Assembly (NCBI RefSeq): GCF_011799805.1
Contig: NZ_WXUB01000004.1
Location: 1-64,000, forward strand
Source of the DNA: Maribellus sediminis
Lineage (GTDB): Bacteria; Bacteroidota; Bacteroidia; Bacteroidales; Prolixibacteraceae
Direction: 5' to 3'
DNA: 64,000 nt
Both the position numbers and the translations under genes were made by a program. Positions 18,142 to 25,866 of this stretch are shown in pieces. Every line of letters begins with the position of its first letter. The stretch's first letter is position 1. The notes under the pieces were generated by a model, which ran no database searches, had not been told where the DNA came from, and saw only the letters and a program-made list of their open reading frames with translations.

Positions 18142-19215
18142 ATGCATCGTGTTCTTGCCATAAATCCCGGTTCAACCTCAACAAAATTTGCCGTTTATTT
18201 CGGGAACGAGTGTGTTTTGCGTAAAACCATTCGTCATCCCCTGGAGCAATTGCTGCGTTTTAAAACCATAATCGATCAGTTCGACCTGCGTAAAGGGCTC
18301 ATTATTGAAGTGCTTCAGGAAGAAGGTATCGAAGTCGATTCGATAAAGTACATTATTGGCCGCGGGGGATTGACTTACCCGTTGGAATCGGGTGTATACC
18401 GGGTGAATAATCGTATGATTGAGCACCTCAGAGAAGGGATCCTAGGACAGCACGCCAGCAATCTTGGTCCAATTCTGGCCGATTATATCGCATTGCAAAT
18501 ACCCGGTGCAAAAGCGTTCATGGCCGATCCGGTAGTCACAGATGAACTGGATGAGGTAGCACGTTACGCCGGTCATCCAAAATTTCAGCGAATATCAATA
18601 TTTCATGCGCTCAATCAAAAGGCAACAGCTCGTTTGCATGCTCAAAAAATGAATAAAAAATATGAAAGCCTTAACCTGATTGTAGCCCACCTTGGTGGAG
18701 GAATTTCGGTTGGCGCTCATAAAAACGGACGGGTGATAGATGTGAATAATGCGTTGGACGGTGAAGGCAGTTTCAGTCCGGAAAGGTCGGGCACCCTGCC
18801 GGTCGGACAAGTAATTGATTTATGTTTCAGCGGGAAATACGGCAAAGAGCAGATTCGTCGCATGGTAGTGGGTGAGGGTGGTTTTGTAGCTTACCTCGGC
18901 ACCAACAATGCACAGGAAGTGGAAAAACGGGTGAAACAAGGTGATGAAAAAGCCAGTGCAGTTCAACAGGCATTGTTTTACCAGGTGGCGAAAATGGTTG
19001 GTGAAATGGCCACAGTGCTCGAAGGAAAAGTGGACGGGATTTTGTTAACGGGAGGATTGGCCTTCAATAAAGACCTTGAGAAATACATTCAGCAAAAATG
19101 TGGTTTTATTGCAGCTATTTATACCTATCCCGGAGAAGACGAACTCGAGGCACTGGCGCTGAATGCCCTGCGTGTAGCACAGGGTGAAATAGAAGCAAAG
19201 GAATATAACAAATAA
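18142..19215 (+). CDS. buk: Butyrate kinase
   Basis: 357 residues, as in known Buk enzymes. Acetokinase-family phosphate-binding start VLAINPGSTSTKFAVY, IGRGGLTYPLESGVY, LIVAHLGGGISVGAH, NNALDGEGSFSPERSG, and GILLTGGLAFNK near the end. It transfers phosphate from butyryl-phosphate to ADP, giving butyrate and ATP, in the cytoplasm. The pair with ptb implies that butyrate (or isobutyrate/isovalerate) fermentation or its reverse is possible. I see no crotonase or butyryl-CoA dehydrogenase genes in the window, so the acyl-CoA source is elsewhere. Confidence 0.93.
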   Translation: MHRVLAINPGSTSTKFAVYFGNECVLRKTIRHPLEQLLRFKTIIDQFDLRKGLIIEVLQEEGIEVDSIKYIIGRGGLTYPLESGVYRVNNRMIEHLREGILGQHASNLGPILADYIALQIPGAKAFMADPVVTDELDEVARYAGHPKFQRISIFHALNQKATARLHAQKMNKKYESLNLIVAHLGGGISVGAHKNGRVIDVNNALDGEGSFSPERSGTLPVGQVIDLCFSGKYGKEQIRRMVVGEGGFVAYLGTNNAQEVEKRVKQGDEKASAVQQALFYQVAKMVGEMATVLEGKVDGILLTGGLAFNKDLEKYIQQKCGFIAAIYTYPGEDELEALALNALRVAQGEIEAKEYNK

Positions 19216-19245
19216 AGTCCCCATAAATATGGAGACTTTATCGTT
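19214..19245 (+). terminator. Probable terminator after ptb-buk
   Basis: AAAGTC and GACTTT flank CCAT/ATGG with bulges, giving an imperfect 10 bp stem that begins at the buk stop codon. The following T-run is weak (TATCGTTTG), so termination may be inefficient. Confidence 0.4.
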
Positions 19246-19262
19246 TGTTGCAGAGCATTTTT

Positions 19263-20213
19263 CTATTCATTGTTGTTCATGGCATAAGGCTCAGAGTAGA
19301 GGTGGTTGCTCTGCTTTTTTTTCAGGCACCAGCATCTTTCATCTATCATCCAGTCTTCCAGTTCAAGTGGTTCTTCCCTGGCTTCAGCAAGAAATTCCAT
19401 ATACATCCTTTCAAACTCGATAGCTTTGAAAACAGCTTCGTTTTTAGCTGCCAGCAATTCCAACAGGTAGCTGTTTTCTGCAATGCCGGTATTAATCGGA
19501 GAGGGGGAAAAATCTTCCATCATAAATGCTTCTAATTTCAGTGGCTCATCTTTTAATTCAAAGGCCAAAAAGTCGTTTAAGATCCTGTTGGCTTCAATTT
19601 CCCGATCAACTTCTTCAATTTTCTTATCAAGCAGGTCGCTTAAAAATTCCTCGAAGTTGTCATTCCATGCTTTGTTTGATGTTAATAAATTGTCGGTAAG
19701 CATCCAGCTTTCCAAAGCAAGATCTTTCTCATTATCCCTTGCGATCAACTCTCGGGTGCTTCTTTCGTTTTCCAGATTTGCAAAAACTTCTTCATTTTTC
19801 TGTGCATACAGTTCATTGAGGTAAGCGTTTTCCCGGGTAACAAAAGGCTTGTCGTTGTTTTCATTAAAATAACTTTTCTGAAAATCAGTTATGGTAGAGA
19901 TATCTTCGAACAACATGCCCGGTTCTTCAATGTCTGTCAGATCACTTAATGCCTGAGCCAGTGCAGTCTGCTTATTATTCAATATTACCATTCTAAGTTT
20001 GTCGACCTCTAATGTATTGGTATGAACCGTTGCAAACCGGGCCTCGATTGATTTAAGCAATGTATAATTATTGGTATCGGCTTTTGTAGGGAACGATTCT
20101 GCGCGAATAAATCCTGATGCAAGTAATAGCGTTCCGCAAATAAGCATTACTACCATCATAATACGATTGCTTTTTTCCTGTTTCCTTTGAAATTCGTTAA
20201 TCCGTGTTTTCAT
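19263..20213 (-). CDS. Membrane-anchored protein with three helical repeats ending LE-x-W/F-M
   Basis: 316 residues, no family recognised. A short basic N-terminus and one transmembrane helix (about 17-37, MMVVMLICGTLLLASGFI) are followed by an acidic helical extracytoplasmic part. The phrase E-N-(A/S)-Y-L-x-E-L, then KNE-x-VF, then LALESWM / LKLEAFMM / LELEDWMI occurs in two full copies (residues about 130-175 and 250-295) with a third half-copy between (about 190-235). The unit is roughly 45 residues. A strong Shine-Dalgarno sequence precedes the start (see 20221-20228). It lies 239 bp downstream of the hybrid kinase gene on the same strand, so it may belong to that signalling cluster. Confidence 0.7.
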   Translation of the reverse strand: MKTRINEFQRKQEKSNRIMMVVMLICGTLLLASGFIRAESFPTKADTNNYTLLKSIEARFATVHTNTLEVDKLRMVILNNKQTALAQALSDLTDIEEPGMLFEDISTITDFQKSYFNENNDKPFVTRENAYLNELYAQKNEEVFANLENERSTRELIARDNEKDLALESWMLTDNLLTSNKAWNDNFEEFLSDLLDKKIEEVDREIEANRILNDFLAFELKDEPLKLEAFMMEDFSPSPINTGIAENSYLLELLAAKNEAVFKAIEFERMYMEFLAEAREEPLELEDWMIDERCWCLKKKQSNHLYSEPYAMNNNE

Positions 20214-20220
20214 TTTTATT

Positions 20221-20228
20221 TCCTCCTT
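20221..20228 (-). promoter_or_regulatory. Strong Shine-Dalgarno sequence
   Basis: AAGGAGGA lies seven bases before the ATG at 20213. Canonical anti-SD matches are rare in Bacteroidota, where initiation usually relies on A-rich unstructured leaders. It fixes the start of the repeat protein. Confidence 0.7.
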
Positions 20229-20452
20229 GATTTTAATGATTTCGAAAATTACAATTCAAAGGTAGGGCGAAAGGAGGGTGCGATTCTACCACCGAAGTTT
20301 CAAAGAATGCAACAGAAAATTCATGGGAAAAGCTTTATTGTAGCGAGTTTCAGACGTCTAACACAAAAGTCCCAAATGCTGCAACTGGTGTTTCATTTCT
20401 TAGGGAATTAAGAAAAATGGGAATATGGGAAAATGAATGCACTTTGGAAATT

Positions 20453-23182
20453 TTATTCCTTTTTCATGTATTCTGATGGCAACATTCCAAACAATTCTTT
20501 AAAGCATTTTGCAAAATAGGAGGGATTATTAAAACCAACTTCGTAGGTGATCTGGGCAATATTTCCAAACTTTTGATCCAACAAACTGGCTGCCCGTTTC
20601 AAGCGAATGGTGCGAATAAATTCTCCCGGCGATTGATTGGTAAGCGCTTTTATTTTTCTGAAAAGTTGGGTACGGCTCATCAATAGCTCATCCTGCAACT
20701 GGTTGACTTCAAATTCAGTGTTGCTCATATTTTTTTCGATCAACTCCATTACCTTATCGATAAATTTCTCATCGGCAGAACTTACGGCAATGTCTTTCGG
20801 TTCCAGCTTCAGGTTTTTATTAAAACGCTCGCGTAATTTTTGGCGCTGTTCAATTATCTTTTCAATCCTCAGCCGCAATTCTTTCATGTTAAAAGGTTTC
20901 GGAACAAAGGCATCAACACCGGTTTCCAGACCCTGCATTTTGTCTGCGTGGCTCGCTTTCCCGGTAAGCAAAATAATTGGGATGTGGCTGGTCCGTTCGT
21001 CGGCTTTAATTTTTCTGCTCATTTCAATTCCATCCATTTCGGGCATCATCACATCCGAAATGATCAGATCAGGAATTTGTTCTGTCGCCATTTCAAATCC
21101 TAGTTTCCCGTTTGCAGCTGTTTCAACATGGTAACATGCATGCAGGTTTTCGCGGATAAATTCGCTGATTTCCGGGTGATCTTCCACGATTAATAGTTCA
21201 GGCAAATTCTCTCTGCTAGCCTCAGGTGATTCATTACAGTTTGGTGTTTCTTCATCATCAGTAAATACCGGGGCACTTTGGGCCGAATAATTTTCGAGGA
21301 TGACATATTCATCGTTTTGCAGGTGTTCCTTACCCAGCGGCAAACTCACTTTGAACTTGCTGCCCTCGCCAACTATGCTTTCCACGCTAATTTGCCCGTA
21401 CATGAGTTCAACCAATTCTTTGGTCAATGAAAGGCCTATTCCCGTTCCAATATTTTGCTGACTGGTTGAATTACTGACCTGGTGAAAACGATCGAAGATT
21501 CTGGAAAGTTCTTCAGGTTGAATTCCTTTCCCGGTATCCTGAATAATAAGTTCGAGCAGGTTTGGCTTTGGAAAGTTGGCAAAACAAAACACCTGCCCGC
21601 CTTCGGGAGTGTACTTCAGCGCATTCGAAACCAGGTTGTTGATGATCTTTTCCAGTTTTGAGGCATCGAATAAACGTAGTTTTTTATCAGGCGGGGTATA
21701 ACTGTTGAAACTGATGTCTTTTTGTTTGGCGAGTGTCGAAAAGGCTGCAAAATGTGCCCGGATAAAAGAAACGATATCGGAGTTTACCAGCTCCTGTTTC
21801 ATGCTTTTGGCATCTATTTTCGACAGGTCAAGCATCTGGTTAACAAGTTCAAGAATGGCATTGGCATTTTTACGCATTTGTTTGATCTGTTTTCGCGACG
21901 GAGCTTTCTCAGCTTCTTTTGAAAGCATTTGCTCAAGCGGAGCCAAAATCAGGGTGAGCGGTGTACGTAGTTCGTGCGAGATATTCGAAAATAGTTTTGT
22001 TTTCAGGTCATCCATTTCGGTAAGTAAGCGATTGGCTTTTTGCTTGTGTTTGTAACTTCGGTAAATGGCTACCAGAAGAATTAAAGTAAGAAAAATAATG
22101 GCCACTGCAACTGCAATAAGTGTTTCTCGGCTTTTTTGTTTCCGGATAGCCTCCTGCTCAGCCAATTTGAATTCCATTTTATTATACTCACGTCTGGCGA
22201 CATCAATTTTTTCTTCGGTGTCGTAGTCTATCGATTTTCTTAAATAAAAATAGGCTTTCTCAAAATCCTTTATGGTTGCATAGTAGTGGCTTAGTACAAT
22301 ATTAAAACTGGCCAAATCGCCTTCCGCAAGAAGGTTCTTGTTTTCGTAGCCATTTGCTATTTGTCTGGCTTCTTCTAAATAGGTTTCAGCAGCAGGGATA
22401 CTATTCTGGTCGAGCAGGAACTTACCAAGATAGAAACTAACATTGAATTTAGCACGTGGATTTTCATCAATTGAGGCCAAATCATAACTTTCTACAAAAT
22501 ACTTGAAAGCAGAATCGGGTTTGTTGTCTTTTTCAAAAACAATTCCCAAATTAATGTAACAGTTGAGCAAGCTATTTTTTTCGTCAACCAGTTTTAGTAC
22601 TTTCTGTGATTTCTTAAGATAAAGCAATGCAGAATCAAGTTTCCCTTCTTCCTCAAACATTCCTCCTATATTTAAGCATATCGATCCAATCCAGCTACTG
22701 TCTTTTAGTTCTTCGTAAAGCTGTAAACTATGGACATATTGGTTATAGGATTCCTCATAATTATTCAAATTTTTGAAAAGTGATCCCAGTCCGTTATAAA
22801 CCTGAGCAAGACCTTTAGTATCCTTCAGTAATTCAAAGTACCCTTCTGATTTATTGTAAGCTTCAAAACTGCCTATGTATTCCCCGCTTTTTCTTAGTTC
22901 TCTGCCTATGAGGTAGTAGGAAAGAGCCGCGTTGCCGGAATATTCGTTTTCTTCTGAGAATTGAGCGAGATTTGCTAAAATTGATAACATTGTGTCTTTA
23001 TCCAGTTCAGATAGTGCAATGTCGATTTCATGCTGAATTTTAAATCGAATCGAATCATCTTTTTCCTTTTCGTAGTTTTGGAAAAGTGAATCCAAACTTT
23101 GGTTTGGATTATTAGCTTGTTGTGGTAATGAAAATGTAGGCAATAACAAACAAAAAATAAATATGAAATGGATATTTTTCAT
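20453..23182 (-). CDS. Hybrid sensor histidine kinase/response regulator with TPR sensor and AraC output
   Basis: 909 residues. Signal peptide, TPR array (about 30-330; repeated YNGLGSLFKNLNNYEES-type units), one membrane helix (about 352-375), HisKA with phospho-accepting His in SHELRTPLTLIL (about 400), HATPase (about 510-625, with NLVSNALKYTPEGG and GTGIGLSL), receiver domain (about 660-780, phospho-Asp in DLIISDVMMPEMDG near 709) and AraC helix-turn-helix (about 805-905). All signalling steps from sensing to DNA binding sit in one chain, as in Bacteroidota HTCS proteins, but the sensor is TPR rather than a Reg_prop/Y_Y_Y propeller. It begins five bases after the radical SAM stop codon, so the two are co-translated or co-transcribed. 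Its target genes are unknown. Confidence 0.9.
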   Translation of the reverse strand: MKNIHFIFIFCLLLPTFSLPQQANNPNQSLDSLFQNYEKEKDDSIRFKIQHEIDIALSELDKDTMLSILANLAQFSEENEYSGNAALSYYLIGRELRKSGEYIGSFEAYNKSEGYFELLKDTKGLAQVYNGLGSLFKNLNNYEESYNQYVHSLQLYEELKDSSWIGSICLNIGGMFEEEGKLDSALLYLKKSQKVLKLVDEKNSLLNCYINLGIVFEKDNKPDSAFKYFVESYDLASIDENPRAKFNVSFYLGKFLLDQNSIPAAETYLEEARQIANGYENKNLLAEGDLASFNIVLSHYYATIKDFEKAYFYLRKSIDYDTEEKIDVARREYNKMEFKLAEQEAIRKQKSRETLIAVAVAIIFLTLILLVAIYRSYKHKQKANRLLTEMDDLKTKLFSNISHELRTPLTLILAPLEQMLSKEAEKAPSRKQIKQMRKNANAILELVNQMLDLSKIDAKSMKQELVNSDIVSFIRAHFAAFSTLAKQKDISFNSYTPPDKKLRLFDASKLEKIINNLVSNALKYTPEGGQVFCFANFPKPNLLELIIQDTGKGIQPEELSRIFDRFHQVSNSTSQQNIGTGIGLSLTKELVELMYGQISVESIVGEGSKFKVSLPLGKEHLQNDEYVILENYSAQSAPVFTDDEETPNCNESPEASRENLPELLIVEDHPEISEFIRENLHACYHVETAANGKLGFEMATEQIPDLIISDVMMPEMDGIEMSRKIKADERTSHIPIILLTGKASHADKMQGLETGVDAFVPKPFNMKELRLRIEKIIEQRQKLRERFNKNLKLEPKDIAVSSADEKFIDKVMELIEKNMSNTEFEVNQLQDELLMSRTQLFRKIKALTNQSPGEFIRTIRLKRAASLLDQKFGNIAQITYEVGFNNPSYFAKCFKELFGMLPSEYMKKE

Positions 23183-23187
23183 CAGGT

Positions 23188-25176
23188 CTATAAAATTTCT
23201 ACCACTCCCAGTTTCCTCATTTTATTGATCCATATAAGAACTTCCTCTTCAGAAGCGACAGAATTAACCTTGTTTACATAATCAGAAAAATAAAGTTTCG
23301 AAAGATGGTCTAAAAGATACTTTTCTTTTTCCTTAATTTCGATTCTGTTGCAAGAAGTATTCGAAACTGCAACTAACAGATAATAGTAATTTCCAATACT
23401 CGTGCCATCGGAATTCATTGTCCAGGAGTTGTCTTCTGGTGTTACTTTTTCAAGCTGATGTTTTGTCGTTAGTACTTTCCAGATTGGTGTAGCGTAGATT
23501 ATTGTTTTCTGGTCAATTTCTCGGTTTGTTGACATGGAAGAATGCATGTTCAGTTGAAAATACATTGTTTTTAGCATGGCACAATATGATTCATATGAAA
23601 ATACATCCATAATATACGGTAGGCTTTCGATTGCTTTCTCTCTAATTATCAATTTTTCAATATAGTTTATGCTGTATAATGTTATAGACTCCAAGTTTAA
23701 ATTAGATCTGTCAATCTTTCCACATTCCTTTTTTAGAATATTTACCAGATCCACTTTCTCAATTCGCTTTAAAATAAATTTAGCCAGCAAGAAGAGTGTA
23801 TTTCTGAAGTTTTTGCTTTTATTAATTAGGCTACGTAAAAAAAGCATCTCAAATCTTGTTATTGTATCAACTGGCAAGAAATAAAATGAACTAAAAATTT
23901 CCCGATGATTTTTGATTAATTCCATCTCTTTTGGTCCGCAATCATTTCTTGAAAAATTTGAGAATCTTCCGTCGAACTTTAAGTTGTCAAGTTGAGATGC
24001 ATAAAGTGGTGTACCTGGTAAAATTGTTAATTCTGAAGCTTGGGTTAATACAGCATTTGATGATAAAATCAAGATGCTTTTCAATGTGTCATTTAAATCT
24101 GATTTAGATTCTTCGGGAAAACCTATTATATAAGAAGCATGTACATTGATCTTTATCTGTTTGCAAATTTCAGTAACCTTGTAGATTTCTAATAAATTCA
24201 GATTCTTTTGAATAATTTTTTGCATCCTTTTAGAACCTGTTTCAATCCCGAAAAAGATATCCGTGCAACCTGCTTTTTGCATCGCAATCAACATTTCCTT
24301 CGAAACACAATCGACACGTGCGGAACAAGTCCACTTAAATTCAATTCCCTGTTGTTGTTGAATTCTAATTAGTTTCTCACAAAGTTCGAATACAAAAACT
24401 TTACTGAAGGTAAACATGTCGTGAGCAAAACTAAAAGATCTTATTTTGCGTTGCGAATATGCATGTAACATCTCTGAGACAATTCTATCTGTAGTTTTAA
24501 CTCTGTATTTTCTCGAAAAGAAATCACTTGTAGAGCAGAATACACAACGAAAAGGACATCCCCTTCCAACATCAATTTTAAGCCATCTCGCATTTGGAAT
24601 TAAATCGTAAGCTGGTATTGGAAGAGCATCTAAATCATCAACAGTTTTATCATATTTGTTACTTAAAATTATCCCATTACGCGCGCGATAACTCAGGCCG
24701 GGAATTGTCGTCCAGTCAGAGGTTATTTTATTAAGTTCTGTTAAGAATATTGGAAGAGTCAACTCTGCTTCGCCGGCTAAGACAAAGTCTACAAATTGAA
24801 ACTTTTGTAATGTTAACTTGGGTAAAATTGATGCCTGAGGACCTCCAAAAAGAATAGTTATTTCTGGATTTTCCTTTTTTATTTCAGCAGCAATCAACAA
24901 TGAGAATGGATAATTGATACACCAAGTTGAGAAGCCTACAATATTTGGTTTATGTTCAAGTATCCTTTGAGCAAGAAGCTTGTATTTTTGCTTGTCGAGA
25001 ACTAACAATTGTGGATTAATAATAGTAGCTTGAAACCCGGCTGACCTGATGACCGAAACTAGGCTTAATAAGCCGAGGGGCAACAGATCTTCTTGACTCC
25101 CCTTTAATGAAGAATCAATAATTGGTGGTATTAGAACAATATGATCTGATTTTAACTTATTGATCTTGATGTGAAT
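23188..25176 (-). CDS. B12-binding-domain radical SAM enzyme (start codon unusual)
   Basis: At least 631 residues from the TTG at 25083, about 662 if it starts at the ATT at 25176. The reading frame is open and clearly coding upstream of 25083: it gives HIVLIPPIIDSS and then DLLPLGLLSLVSVIRSAG, the conserved first strand and loop of B12-binding radical SAM proteins. No ATG, GTG or TTG lies in that stretch, so ATT/ATC initiation coupled to the preceding gene, or a +1 frameshift from it, is likely. Then come a cobalamin-binding-like domain, the radical SAM cluster motif C-x3-C-x2-C (GRGCPFRCVFCS, about residue 170 from the TTG), a TIM-barrel portion (IFFGIETGSKRMQ) and a C-terminal region of about 200 residues ending in a possible winged helix. 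Sits between a small peptide gene and a sensor kinase gene. Substrate unknown. Confidence 0.85.
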   Translation of the reverse strand: MHIKINKLKSDHIVLIPPIIDSSLKGSQEDLLPLGLLSLVSVIRSAGFQATIINPQLLVLDKQKYKLLAQRILEHKPNIVGFSTWCINYPFSLLIAAEIKKENPEITILFGGPQASILPKLTLQKFQFVDFVLAGEAELTLPIFLTELNKITSDWTTIPGLSYRARNGIILSNKYDKTVDDLDALPIPAYDLIPNARWLKIDVGRGCPFRCVFCSTSDFFSRKYRVKTTDRIVSEMLHAYSQRKIRSFSFAHDMFTFSKVFVFELCEKLIRIQQQQGIEFKWTCSARVDCVSKEMLIAMQKAGCTDIFFGIETGSKRMQKIIQKNLNLLEIYKVTEICKQIKINVHASYIIGFPEESKSDLNDTLKSILILSSNAVLTQASELTILPGTPLYASQLDNLKFDGRFSNFSRNDCGPKEMELIKNHREIFSSFYFLPVDTITRFEMLFLRSLINKSKNFRNTLFLLAKFILKRIEKVDLVNILKKECGKIDRSNLNLESITLYSINYIEKLIIREKAIESLPYIMDVFSYESYCAMLKTMYFQLNMHSSMSTNREIDQKTIIYATPIWKVLTTKHQLEKVTPEDNSWTMNSDGTSIGNYYYLLVAVSNTSCNRIEIKEKEKYLLDHLSKLYFSDYVNKVNSVASEEEVLIWINKMRKLGVVEIL

Positions 25177-25183
25177 AGTTGGT

Positions 25184-25438
25184 TTAAATCCAGGTACTTA
25201 TGTCTTCTGGTTTGGCTTCTTTTTCTACTCCTTCAACACGGTCTTCGAAATTGAAGTCCTCCAGATAAGATGCATCCTTTACTTTTTTGTTCGCGAACCA
25301 TTCAATTAAACTTGGACGACCTACTGCATCATACCATTGGTTTACTTCTCCTGTAAACGTAGTTAGCTTGCTTGAATCTTCTGAAACATGCAATGCGTCA
25401 CCCTTAATTTTGAATTTGAATTTCTTTCGATCTGGCAT
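25184..25438 (-). CDS. 84-residue peptide, possible substrate of the adjacent radical SAM enzyme
   Basis: Begins MPDRKKFKFKIKGDALHV and ends KEAKPEDISTWI. The charged N-terminal half (leader-like) is followed by a central GEVNQWYDAVGRPSLIEWF segment and an acidic tail. No cysteine and no signal peptide. It does not match a family I know. A strong Shine-Dalgarno sequence precedes it, and its stop codon is within about ten bases of the earliest plausible start of the radical SAM gene. Short gene, strong translation signal and tight linkage to a radical SAM gene are the usual look of a RiPP precursor, but this is inference. A small accessory or chaperone protein is the main alternative. Confidence 0.65.
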   Translation of the reverse strand: MPDRKKFKFKIKGDALHVSEDSSKLTTFTGEVNQWYDAVGRPSLIEWFANKKVKDASYLEDFNFEDRVEGVEKEAKPEDISTWI

Positions 25439-25866
25439 TTTCTATCCTCCTTTGATTTTTGGTTAATAATTGAATTACTTAAATGTGATTTTATTTTATT
25501 ATGCGTTCGAAATGAATTGTTTAACGTACTTGATTTACAAAGGTTTCATATTGTCAATTAAAACTATGTTCGTATAACTGATGAAGTCGTGTCTGATTTT
25601 CAGTGAATAAAATAAAACTAAAAAGTATTTTATAGCTCTTCGAATGGCTTGCAGGCGTCTCATAATTTGTAATTGTGCTGCGAGTTAAGTAACTTGTATT
25701 ACAGTGATATAGCCGGGGTAAGCAGAAGTTTTACGAAAATAGACAACCATAATCATGAACCCGGTTAAAAGTCACAGACGCTTAAAATCGTTGCATTTGT
25801 GTATTCTGAACTTTAGTATCAGAAGTATCTTGTTATCTATAGTGTTACAACTAAAACCCCATTGGA
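25439..25866. other. Divergent intergenic region, 428 bp
   Basis: AT-rich space between the peptide/radical SAM/kinase genes (leftward) and the M19-like hydrolase (rightward). It must contain both promoters. I see no gene, RNA or repeat in it. Confidence 0.5.
25445..25453 (-). promoter_or_regulatory. Strong Shine-Dalgarno sequence
   Basis: AAAGGAGGA lies six bases before the ATG at 25438. It supports high translation of the 84-residue peptide and fixes its start. Confidence 0.7.
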
